Source: Deltaproteobacteria bacterium (GTDB lineage Bacteria; Myxococcota_A; Polyangia; Polyangiales; Ga0077539). Taken from it: a stretch of 64,000 bases of DNA. Each line of letters opens with the position of its first letter. The first letter of the stretch is position 1. Shown here piece by piece: positions 11,624-18,651 of the stretch. Made by a program: the position numbers and the translations under genes. The notes under the pieces were generated by a model, which saw nothing but the letters and a program-made list of their open reading frames with translations, had not been told where the DNA came from and searched no databases. The DNA lies in assembly GCA_016704445.1 (NCBI GenBank), contig JADJAE010000009.1:1-64000 (forward strand). Direction: 5' to 3'.

Positions 11624-13105
11624 ATGGACGACCGACTCTCCCGCTACGTCACCAACCTCGACCGCGAGGTCTTCGCCCTGCGCGACCTCCCGGAGGAGGT
11701 CATCGCGGTGCTCTTCGCCTACTACTCGCGCTCCCGCGACGACCTGCGCACCAACCTGCGTCGGCTGCTCGACGACCACGAGCTCGACGTCCTCGGGTCG
11801 CCCTCGGCCTCGGGCCCCACGCTGGGCACGGCGCAGGAGAAGGCCCGCGCCTTCCACGAGAAGTGGGTGGTGGGCTACGGGCACTCCTCGGTGGCCGAGC
11901 ACGCGGTGGTGCACCTCGCCGTGGAGCGCTGCTCCATCCTCGCGGCCAAGGCCCTCGAGGAGGCGCGGCTCGCGGCCTTCACCGAGAAGTCGACCCGCTA
12001 CGTGCGCTTCGACGAGGGCACCCTCGTCACCGACATCGGCCTGCCTCCGCCGCTCGCCGAGAGCTACGAGGCCCACGCGCGTCGGCTGCTCACGGTCTAC
12101 GAGCAGCTCGCCGACCGGGTCGAGCGCGCGCTCACCTCCCGCTACCCCGTCCCCGAAGGCACCAACCCCAAGGTCCACGCCGCGACGCTGCGCGCCCACG
12201 GCTGCGACCTGCTGCGTGGCCTCCTTCCCGCCGGGGTTCCGACCAACGTGGGCGTCACCATCAACGCCCGCGTGCTCGAGCAGCACATCGGCAAGATGCT
12301 GGGCTCGCCCCTCGCGGAGGTGCGCCGCATCGCGGGCTCGATGCGCGACGAGGCCTCGGCCATGGTGCCGACGCTGCTCAAGTACACCTCGCCGTCGCCC
12401 CACCGCGCGGGCGTCCACGAGCGGGTGATGCGCGCCCACGGCGCCCTGCACGCGCTCCCCGAGCGGGAGGAGGACGCGCTCGTACGCCGGCTCGACCACA
12501 GCCCCGACCCGCTGCGCACCCTGGCGACCGCCGTGCAGTGCGAGCTCTTCGGCGCCTCCTGGCGGCAGGCCTGGCACGCCGCGCACGACCCCGAGCACGC
12601 CCTCTCGCTGGTGCGCGCGTACCTGGGCGACCGGGGGCCCCACGACGCCCCGCTGCGAGCCCTGGAGCAGGTGCAGTTTCGCTTCGAGGTGTGCTGCGAC
12701 TACGGCGCCTGGCGCGACCTGCAGCGCCACCGGATGGTCTCCGCCACCACTCCGAGGCTCGGCACCCGCGAGGGCTACGTGCTCTCCGAGGAGCTCGACG
12801 CCATGGGCTTCGGCCCGGCGGTGCGCGACGCGCTCGAGTCCATCGTCGAGCCACACCGCGGCATCGCCGCGTCTCACCCCTGGGAGGCGCAGTACCTCGT
12901 GCCGCTCGCATACCGGGTCCGGTATGTGTTCCAGGCCAACCTGCGGGAGCTCTTCCACCTCGTCGAGCTGCGCTCGGCGCGGCAGGGGCACGAGGCCTAC
13001 CGCAAGGTCGCCCAGGCCCTCGGCCGCAGCGTCACCGAGGTGTGCCCCTGGCTGTCCGAGCACCTCCGGGCCGACTACGCGGCGTATCCCTTCGCTCGCC
13101 ACTGA
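11624..13105 (+). CDS. thyX: double-length ThyX-like protein (FAD-dependent thymidylate synthase family)
   Basis: 493 residues, about twice the usual 220-250 of ThyX. The N-terminal half carries GYGHSSVAEHAVVHLA and FTEKSTRYVRF, matching the H-S-x-x-E-H and S-x-R-Y regions of the family. The C-terminal half carries DLQRHRMVSATTPRLG, the place of the RHR-x7-S signature, but the final Ser of the signature is Arg here. The active-site elements are thus split over two ThyX-like repeats, and canonical thymidylate synthase activity is not certain. The last 123 bp (12983-13105) recur twice elsewhere in the window (14695-14816 and 36897-37019). The gene is closely spaced after map. Confidence 0.8.
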   Translation: MDDRLSRYVTNLDREVFALRDLPEEVIAVLFAYYSRSRDDLRTNLRRLLDDHELDVLGSPSASGPTLGTAQEKARAFHEKWVVGYGHSSVAEHAVVHLAVERCSILAAKALEEARLAAFTEKSTRYVRFDEGTLVTDIGLPPPLAESYEAHARRLLTVYEQLADRVERALTSRYPVPEGTNPKVHAATLRAHGCDLLRGLLPAGVPTNVGVTINARVLEQHIGKMLGSPLAEVRRIAGSMRDEASAMVPTLLKYTSPSPHRAGVHERVMRAHGALHALPEREEDALVRRLDHSPDPLRTLATAVQCELFGASWRQAWHAAHDPEHALSLVRAYLGDRGPHDAPLRALEQVQFRFEVCCDYGAWRDLQRHRMVSATTPRLGTREGYVLSEELDAMGFGPAVRDALESIVEPHRGIAASHPWEAQYLVPLAYRVRYVFQANLRELFHLVELRSARQGHEAYRKVAQALGRSVTEVCPWLSEHLRADYAAYPFARH

Positions 13106-13136
13106 GATGAACTCGGCGCCGCCCGCGCCCACGGCG

Positions 13137-13153
13137 GACGGCGGCCCGCCGTC
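13137..13153. terminator. GC-rich hairpin after thyX
   Basis: GACGGCGGCCCGCCGTC is a perfect inverted repeat 31 bp after the thyX stop codon. No T-run follows, so intrinsic termination is not proven. The same hairpin is copied at 14840-14856 after the duplicated thyX tail. Confidence 0.5.
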
Positions 13154-13172
13154 GCCTGGCGGAGGGAGGGGA

Positions 13173-13245
13173 GGGGATAAGCGGGATAAGTCGTCCAACG
13201 CGGGACAGCTCTGGCACAAGATCGCTCAGGTTCACGAACTACCCA
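13173..13245. repeat. partial, diverged copy (R1) of the 122-bp repeat
   Basis: Positions 13183-13245 match the first ~63 bp of the 122-bp repeat family with a few substitutions (for example CACAAG instead of CACGAG). It is preceded by a short duplication of GGATAAG. The 3' half of the repeat is missing; the sequence changes to a helicase-like gene fragment. Confidence 0.85.
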
Positions 13246-13290
13246 TGATCCGTTGTTCGCCTACCCGCGAGCGTCGTCAGGAGCTCCCTG

Positions 13291-13449
13291 AACGCCGCCT
13301 TGGCGCGCGCTGCGGTGGCCTGGTGCGAGCGGGCCACGCGACTCACGGCCGACGGCGGAGGCAAGCCCTGGGGTTATCTGCTCATCCCCGCGAGCGCCAT
13401 CGACGCCGCGCAGACCTTCGCCGGGATTGTCGCCCGCTGCCGAGGCTGA
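13291..13449 (+). pseudogene. C-terminal scrap of a type III restriction/helicase-like protein
   Basis: 52 codons to a TGA at 13447-13449 read NAALARAAVAWCERATRLTA and then DGGGKPWGYLLIPASAIDAA. The GGKPW-x-Y-x-LIP pattern is the C-terminal signature I associate with Res subunits of type III restriction enzymes and related DEAD-box proteins. Nothing upstream of about 13246 continues the gene, where the 122-bp repeat fragment ends. This is therefore a decayed remnant, probably of a defence locus. The similarity is by recollection of the family only. Confidence 0.55.
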
Positions 13450-13534
13450 CCCGTGGGGCGTCCTGCCGATGCGATCCGCCCCCCGCCAGCTCTACACGTG
13501 TAGCCCGGCTCCCCGCCGCGCCGCTCCCAGAGCT

Positions 13535-13777
13535 TCAGGCGGCGCGTTCGGTGGGCGTCTGCGTGAAGACAAACTCGACGCGTTGGAGTTCTTCGTCAAC
13601 GAACTGCTGCTGGAGGTGGCGCCAGACCTGGGCCTGTCGCACGGCCTCGTTCTGTCCCTCGAAGCGAGGCGAAACGACGATCGCGATGAGCCTCCGGTCC
13701 TCAATGACCTTCACCTCGCTCACGCCGTCCATGCTCTTGAGCGCAGTCCCCAACCGCTCCTTCGTCATCATCGTCAT
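13535..13777 (-). CDS. small BolA/KH-like protein paired with a HEPN protein
   Basis: 80 residues, MTMMTKERLGTALKSMDGVS at the start. The stretch RLIAIVVSPRFEGQNEAVRQ resembles the VVS-x-x-FEG core of BolA-like folds, but the rest is too short to be sure. Its ATG at 13777 overlaps the TGA of the upstream HEPN gene as ATGA, so the two are almost certainly translationally coupled. In toxin-antitoxin style operons a small second gene often neutralises the HEPN nuclease; here that role is only inferred. A perfect palindrome CTACACGTGTAG lies 32 bp beyond its stop codon (13492-13503). Confidence 0.6.
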   Translation of the reverse strand: MTMMTKERLGTALKSMDGVSEVKVIEDRRLIAIVVSPRFEGQNEAVRQAQVWRHLQQQFVDEELQRVEFVFTQTPTERAA

Positions 13778-14376
13778 GCCTCCTCCGACTCGCTCAGCGC
13801 CGTCAGCAACGCCCGCCCGAAGAGCCAGACCGCGCGGTGCCACTCCTCGACCACGTCCTTCATCAACGACGCGATGACGTCCTGACCGTCGACCGACAGT
13901 CGATCAGCCCGATGCGCGATGAGGTGCCGACGCGACGACATCGCCGCGAGCTGACCTTTGAACTCCGCCGAGAAGACTCCCTCGCTCACGCCGACCCGAT
14001 GCAGCGCGGCGACCATCTCGCCCACATCGTTGTAGTTGGACCTCTCCAAATTTGCCGAGACCGACTGTCTGATGACCTCGTCGACGGTTCGTCCACGGTG
14101 GGCAACGAGGTCGCCCAAGGTGAACTTCTCCCGGGGCTTCTTCCCCTCCAACGGCACATCGCTCAGATGACGGGCGTCCGCCAGCGGGAGTTTCCACTCC
14201 TCCAGGCTGCGCAACAGATCTTCGAGGGCAGCGTGAAGGAAAATGACCGCCGCCCGCAGAACGTCGGTGGCGTCCTCCTGGTGTCCCCCGGAAGACGAGA
14301 CGACCTCGTGGGCTGCGATGAGATGCTCAACCCGAGAGAGGTTCTTGGAGAAGCGTGATTCGATCTCCGCCTTCAT
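13774..14376 (-). CDS. HEPN-domain protein, probable RNase toxin
   Basis: 200 residues, all helical. The opening DVLRAAVIFLHAALEDLLRS fits the first helices of MAE_28990/RiboL-PSP-type HEPN domains, and the conserved R-x4-H motif is present in SSRRHLIAHRADRLS (Arg150, His155). HEPN proteins with this motif are metal-independent RNases acting in toxin-antitoxin or abortive infection systems. The start is the ATG at 14376. It is coupled through ATGA to a small partner gene, is flanked by a dead restriction fragment on one side and by an IS91-end copy on the other, and has more A/T than its neighbours. All of these suggest a transferred defence module (inference). Confidence 0.75.
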   Translation of the reverse strand: MKAEIESRFSKNLSRVEHLIAAHEVVSSSGGHQEDATDVLRAAVIFLHAALEDLLRSLEEWKLPLADARHLSDVPLEGKKPREKFTLGDLVAHRGRTVDEVIRQSVSANLERSNYNDVGEMVAALHRVGVSEGVFSAEFKGQLAAMSSRRHLIAHRADRLSVDGQDVIASLMKDVVEEWHRAVWLFGRALLTALSESEEA

Positions 14377-14479
14377 CGGGATTGAAGGTACGCGCGGTCC
14401 GCCAAGAGGTCCACGAGCGCAACCAGATCGGCGTTGCGGGCGCCCGCGCGCCGAGCACGGCCCGCTGGTGGAGTTGATG

Positions 14480-14816
14480 CACTCGCCCCATTCGCGCCCA
14501 CCTTGCACGCATCACGGCCTTCGTCACCCCGCAAGCCACGGACGACGCCCCCGACCATCACCTCGCGCGGCCTATCACGGACCGTCGCGCGAGCGCCGCA
14601 TCCGGGGCACCTCCCCACCTCGCCGCGAAAGGACTATCGAATGCAGGTGCGAGGGCACGTAGGGTCGCGCACCGCACCGCACCGCACGGCGAGGCAGGGG
14701 CACGAGGCCTACCGCAAGGTCGCCCAGGCCCTCGGCCGCGGCGTCACCGAGGTATGCCCTGGCTGGCCGAGCATCTCCGGGCCGACTACGCGGCGTATCC
14801 CTTCGCTCGCCACTGA
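14480..14816. mobile_element. internally deleted derivative of the IS91-type element
   Basis: 14480-14610 is nearly identical to 34946-35074, the transposase 3'-end side of the IS91-family element. After about 60 bp of unrelated sequence comes a run of CACCGC units (14671-14688) and then a copy of the thyX 3' end (14695-14816), in the same order and orientation as in the full element. The transposase gene is absent. The run of CACCGC units just before the thyX tail is shared with the full element but not with real thyX, so the two copies share one ancestor. Confidence 0.7.
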
Positions 14817-14875
14817 GCCTCACGGCGCCGCCCACAGCTGACGGCGGCCCGCCGTCGTCTGGCGGAGGGAGCGCG
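14695..14875 (+). repeat. copy of the thyX 3' end plus downstream hairpin
   Basis: 122 bp match thyX positions 12983-13105 with a handful of changes and one missing C, keeping the final codons up to the TGA at 14814-14816. Beyond the stop, another 55-60 bp including the palindrome at 14840-14856 match the region after real thyX. The one-base loss and upstream junction mean no ThyX protein can be made from it. Confidence 0.85.
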
Positions 14876-14979
14876 AGTCCTCCTTGCGACCGCTCGGGCG
14901 CCTCCGCGATACTCGCGCGGTCGATCGGGGGCGACGATGGTCTCGCCCCGCGCTCGGCGAGAGGAGCCCGGTGATTCCG

Positions 14980-15477
14980 ATGGAGTCCACGAGAGTCGAT
15001 ACGAAGAAGTTCGCGCAGGCCGTGTCCGAGGCGCTGAAGGAGTTGCAGTCAGCCGAGGCGCGGGTCGCGCGGTTCGCGCCGCTGCTCACGCCCGACGAGC
15101 GCAGGCGGTACGTCAAGGGCAAGCCCGACGTGCTCGCCGCAGCGGCCTCGCTGGTGTCGCGCTCGAAGTCGCACCCGGCGGTCACGGCCGCCGCGGAGTT
15201 CGACGCCGCCGCCGTGGGCGAAGACCTCGCCAACCTCGCCGCCCTGGAGCAGCTGGAGGCGAAGGTGGCGGAGATCCAGCAGCGCCTCGCCGACGCACGA
15301 GTCGCGTGGGAGGCCGAGGTGATGGTCCCGGCGCTGGACTTCTACGGCGCTGCGCGGCACCCGGCGCGCACCGACGCCGAGCTCGCCGAGACGATCAAGC
15401 CGCTACGAGAGGCGCTCTCGACGCCTCGCAGCGACGGCCGCAAGGTCGCCGCCGACGCCTCGAAGCCGTCCACCTGA
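14980..15477 (+). CDS. coiled-coil hypothetical protein
   Basis: 165 residues from the ATG at 14980, preceded by GAGGAG. The sequence MESTRVDTKKFAQAVSEALK followed by LAALEQLEAKVAEIQQRLAD is rich in Ala, Leu, Glu and Lys with a heptad pattern, so it probably forms a helical bundle or coiled coil. It has no signal peptide or membrane helix. I do not recognise the family. It lies between the thyX-tail copy and the tandem 122-bp repeats, inside the mosaic region. Confidence 0.6.
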   Translation: MESTRVDTKKFAQAVSEALKELQSAEARVARFAPLLTPDERRRYVKGKPDVLAAAASLVSRSKSHPAVTAAAEFDAAAVGEDLANLAALEQLEAKVAEIQQRLADARVAWEAEVMVPALDFYGAARHPARTDAELAETIKPLREALSTPRSDGRKVAADASKPST

Positions 15478-15563
15478 GCACCGCGGGGCCTCGCGGCGAG
15501 TGCTTCACGGCGTCGGAGTGAGGGCCTCGAGGCGTCGGTCGAGCACTTCAAGACGTTGATGCG

Positions 15564-15685
15564 GGGGATAAGTCGTCCAACGCGGGACAGCTCTGGCACG
15601 AGATCGCTCAGGTCTACGAAATGCCCAAACCACGAAGTTCCCGCTCCCGCGGCCCTCAGCCAGAGCTCCTGGGAGAGCTCGCTGG
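15564..15685 (+). repeat. 122-bp repeat, copy R2
   Basis: Runs from GGGGATAAGTCGTCC to GAGAGCTCGCTGG. It differs from copies R3-R6 at a few positions (GGTCTACGAAATGCCCAAACC instead of GGTTTACGAAATACCCAGACC). It is in direct tandem with R3, sharing one G, at a period of 121 bp. Confidence 0.95.
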
Positions 15686-15806
15686 GGGATAAGTCGTCCA
15701 ACGCGGGACAGCTCTGGCACGAGATCGCTCAGGTTTACGAAATACCCAGACCACGAAGTTCCCGCTCCCGCGGCCCTCAGCCAGAGCTCCTGGGAGAGCT
15801 CGCTGG
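15685..15806 (+). repeat. 122-bp repeat, copy R3
   Basis: Second unit of the tandem pair. It ends exactly where a rhomboid gene fragment on the minus strand is cut off. Its sequence is the same as R4, R5 and most of R6. Confidence 0.95.
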
Positions 15807-16105
15807 AGGCCCCAGACCACGAGCATCTGCACCCGCGACCGCGGGTAGAGCACGAGGTAGGCCCCCATCACGCCGGCAATCGCCCCCGACGCACCGATCG
15901 TGGGCACCGCGGATTCCGGTTCGCTCGCCAGGTGCGCCGCCGACGCGGCGATGCCGCAGCCCAGGTAGAACAGCAGGAAGCCCCAGCGCCCGAGACGGTC
16001 TTCGACGTTGTCGCCGAAGATCCACAGGAACAGCATGTTGCCGAGGAAGTGCAGCCAGCCGCCGTGCAGGAACATGCACGACAGCAGTGTCAGCCAGTCG
16101 CCACC
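15807..16105 (-). pseudogene. rhomboid-family intramembrane protease fragment
   Basis: About 100 codons with the start of the rhomboid core: MFLHGGWLHFLGNMLFLWIF (with the conserved Asn of the oxyanion site) and TIGASGAIAGVMGAYLVLYP, which holds the catalytic Ser of GASGA. The last helix with the catalytic His is missing because the frame runs into repeat R3 at 15806. The N terminus is also missing; at about 16105 the sequence changes to an unrelated gene end on the other strand. Broken at both ends, it cannot be a working protease. Confidence 0.85.
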
Positions 16106-16513
16106 GACTCCATCGAGCTGCGCATCGACCACCGCTTCGAGCGCAACTACACCTTCGACGCGATCCGGGGGTTCAGCTGGGACGAGCTGCTCACCGGGTC
16201 GCGCGGGGGCGTGGCGCTGTCGTGGTCGCACGGCCTGCCGCTGGTGGTGAGCGCGGCGCTGCGCTGGGACAACACCAAGCGCGCGGTCGGCCAGCGGAGC
16301 CTCGACGACCAGCCGTGGGGCCTCGCCAACGCAGGCGTGCCGCTGCTGCCGGTGCTGTACCCGTCGCTCGAAGTGCGATGGAACTTCACCATCAACAACT
16401 TCGTGCGGGTGTTCGGCGGAATGACTCCTGGCGGGCGGGTGTGTTCGGGCGGGGTGTGCCGGGACGTCCCGCTCTTTCAGGGGGCGATCGCGGAGCTGGT
16501 GCTGCGGCTGTGA
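16106..16513 (+). pseudogene. C-terminal fragment of an outer-membrane beta-barrel-like protein
   Basis: About 135 codons ending AIAELVLRL at the stop 16511-16513. The alternation of aromatic and polar residues (WNFTINNFVRVFGG) and a C-terminal strand ending in a hydrophobic residue suggest the last strands of an outer-membrane barrel. No start is present: the frame begins abruptly at the rhomboid junction near 16105. The parent family is not recognised. Confidence 0.5.
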
Positions 16514-16528
16514 GAGAGAGTTGAGCTG

Positions 16529-17059
16529 ATGGGTCACGACCACGAGGGCGGAGAGGCGCACGATCACGACGACGTGGAGGCGCTCGACGGGGCGATCTTC
16601 GGTGAGGGGCAGCCGTGCTTCGGGTGCTCGCCGAGCAACCCCTTCGGCATGAAGCTGAAGCCGGTGCGCGAGGGCCGCGAGGTGACGGTGAGGTACACCG
16701 CGCCGCCGGAATTCCAGGGGCCCGCGGGGGTGATGCACGGCGGCCTGGTGACGACGCTCGCCGACGAGCTCGCGGGCTGGGTGGTCATCGCCGTGCGCAA
16801 GCAGTTCGGCTTCACCGGGGCCATCACGGCGCGGCTGTTGAAGCCCGTGCGCATCGGGGTCGAGGTGGAGGGGCGCGCCACCATCGTCGAGGAGAACCGC
16901 CGGACGCTGAAGATCGACGTGCGGCTGCGGCAGTCGGGCGCGGAGGTGTACCGGGGGATGTTCTCGTTCGTGGTGCTCGACGAGGCCGGCACCGAGAAGG
17001 TGATGGGGATGCGGCTGCCCGAGGCGTGGCGGAGGTTCGCGCGGGCGAAGGTGGAGTAG
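16529..17059 (+). CDS. hotdog-fold thioesterase, PaaI-like
   Basis: 176 residues with a His/Asp/Glu-rich N terminus (MGHDHEGGEAHDHDD), a CFGCSPSNPFGM motif near residue 30, and the hotdog signature VMHGGLVTTLADELAGW near residue 69 where Gly-Gly and Asp/Glu help bind and cleave acyl-CoA. PaaI/YigI-type enzymes hydrolyse acyl-CoA thioesters. It appears complete, starting at the ATG 16529 just after the barrel fragment. The His-rich lead may bind metal but is not part of the known fold. Confidence 0.8.
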   Translation: MGHDHEGGEAHDHDDVEALDGAIFGEGQPCFGCSPSNPFGMKLKPVREGREVTVRYTAPPEFQGPAGVMHGGLVTTLADELAGWVVIAVRKQFGFTGAITARLLKPVRIGVEVEGRATIVEENRRTLKIDVRLRQSGAEVYRGMFSFVVLDEAGTEKVMGMRLPEAWRRFARAKVE

Positions 17060-17063
17060 CGGA

Positions 17064-17444
17064 CTACGGGGCGGGCGCGGGAGGCGCCGCGGTGCGGGCG
17101 GGCGGGCGGCGGCGGTTCTCGGGCGCCGTGTCGTGGAGCATCCACGCGTTGAACGCCACCGCGAGCGTGGTGCCCACGACGCCGAGGATGAACCAGCGGC
17201 GGAGCCAGCGCCCGGGGTCGCCGATGAGGCCCACGATGAAGCCCGCGATGGCGCCGAGCACGCCCGCGGCCGGGCCCGTGAGGATCATCAGGTAGCCGAT
17301 GGTCTCCTGCTGGGTGCGGTCGACGCCGCGCTGCGACGCGAGGATGGTCACGACCGTCCACGCCATCGCCAGGAAGACTCCAAAGAACGCCGCGCCCGCA
17401 AAGCACACGGCGAGGCTGCGACGGGGCGGCTCGTAGGGGTTCAT
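17064..17444 (-). CDS. small membrane protein of unknown function
   Basis: 126 residues from the ATG at 17444, MNPYEPPRRSLAVCFAGAA. It has three membrane helices (about residues 10-34, 48-72 and 82-100) and a proline-rich C-terminal tail (ENRRRPPARTAAPPAPAP). The gene ends 4 bp from the stop codon of the convergent thioesterase gene. I do not recognise the family. Confidence 0.65.
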   Translation of the reverse strand: MNPYEPPRRSLAVCFAGAAFFGVFLAMAWTVVTILASQRGVDRTQQETIGYLMILTGPAAGVLGAIAGFIVGLIGDPGRWLRRWFILGVVGTTLAVAFNAWMLHDTAPENRRRPPARTAAPPAPAP

Positions 17445-17587
17445 GGGCAGTGCGGATGGGACGCGGGAACGCGGGGTGATGTCAATCCGCGAGGCCGCGT
17501 CGCAGAAGCAGGTCGGGAGCACACCGACGCACACCGCAGACTTTCTTGCTTCCACCCGATGCCCTGACAGAACCTTCGACCCACCGC

Positions 17588-18640
17588 ATGAGCCCTCGTC
17601 GTCTCCTCCCATTGGTCGGCGCGATGGTCGCCCTCGCCGCGTGCGCGTCGCCCTCGACGCCACCCGTTCCGCCGGCGACGTCGCCCAGGGTCGTCGATGT
17701 GCCCGTGGATGTCCCCGTCGCGCCCGCGGCGGTGCCCGACGCCGGGGTGGCCGACGCGGGCCCCTCGCCCGACGCCGCGGTGGTCGCGGCGGCGCCGACC
17801 GGAGAGCGCGTGCGGATGTTTCGCGGGCGCAGCGAGGACGAGTGGCTGCGGCTGATGTCCGAGCGCCCGGTGGTGCGAACGCTGGAGCGCTTCCACAGCA
17901 CCCTCTTCGTCTTCCACATGGACCTCGGCGACGGCGTGGAGATCAGCTTCCAGCCCGAGCGCCCCGGGCAGGAGACCTTCTGGCGGCGCGAGGTGACCTC
18001 GTACCACCTGGCGCGGCTGCTCGGCATCGACAACCGCGTGCCGCCGACGGTGGGCAAGCGCGTCCCGCTGAGCGCGTTTGGTCGCTTCGCGCGCGGCGTC
18101 AACCTCGTGGTCGACCGCCGCGGGATGGTGCTCGGGTCGGCGAGCGTGTGGATGCCCACGCTCAACCGGGTTCACATGCACCTGCCCCCGGCGAGGCGCG
18201 TGTGGTCGTCGTGGGTGAACCCCTCCCGGCCGCTGCCCGAAGGCCCGCTGCGCGAGCGCGCGCGGCAGGTGTCCGAGGTGCTCGTCTTCGACTACCTCGC
18301 CGCCAACTACGACCGCTGGAACTGCTGCAACATCACCGCCGACGAGCACGACGACCTGGTCTTCCGCGACAACGACGCCGGGTGGTTTCCCGACGTCATC
18401 AACCGCCAGGGCGACCCCAACGTGGTGCGCCGCGTGCCGCGCTACCTCTACGAAGCGGTGCAGCGCGTGACGCCCGAGGTGCTGCGCGAGTCGGTGTCGC
18501 ACGACCCCATGGCGAGCTCGGTGCACCTCGTCGCGTCGCGGGCCTATACCGGGTATGAGCTCCGCCGGCAGGCGCTGCTCGCCAACCTCCGCCGACAGGT
18601 GGAGCGCCACGGCGAGGCGGCGGTGTTCCCGTGGCCCTGA
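17588..18640 (+). CDS. lipoprotein with a Fam20/HipA-type kinase-like domain
   Basis: 350 residues from the ATG at 17588. It has a lipoprotein signal ending VALAACASPS, a Pro/Ala/Val-rich linker, and a domain from about residue 75 to the end. That domain shows REVTSYHLARLLGI and VLVFDYLAANYDRWNCCNIT followed by LVFRDNDAGW, which match the catalytic loop D-x4-N-x-D-R-x3-N and the D-N-D metal motif of Fam20C/PI4K/HipA-like kinases. The usual ATP-anchoring Lys in the early F-K-P motif is Gln here (EISFQPERPG), so activity is uncertain. It would sit outside the cytoplasm, which is unusual for a bacterial kinase. The next gene begins 11 bp downstream. Confidence 0.6.
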   Translation: MSPRRLLPLVGAMVALAACASPSTPPVPPATSPRVVDVPVDVPVAPAAVPDAGVADAGPSPDAAVVAAAPTGERVRMFRGRSEDEWLRLMSERPVVRTLERFHSTLFVFHMDLGDGVEISFQPERPGQETFWRREVTSYHLARLLGIDNRVPPTVGKRVPLSAFGRFARGVNLVVDRRGMVLGSASVWMPTLNRVHMHLPPARRVWSSWVNPSRPLPEGPLRERARQVSEVLVFDYLAANYDRWNCCNITADEHDDLVFRDNDAGWFPDVINRQGDPNVVRRVPRYLYEAVQRVTPEVLRESVSHDPMASSVHLVASRAYTGYELRRQALLANLRRQVERHGEAAVFPWP

Positions 18641-18651
18641 GAGGACAGACC

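Noticed and set aside
13173..14816. A CRISPR-like or integron cassette array made by the repeats near thyX
   Set aside because: Repeats are too few and irregularly spaced, no Cas or integrase gene is visible, and no attC-like hairpin pattern was found.
14577..14835. A small protein gene on the minus strand over the thyX-tail copy
   Set aside because: It is only the reverse complement of thyX, and the same antisense frame appears at the other copies.
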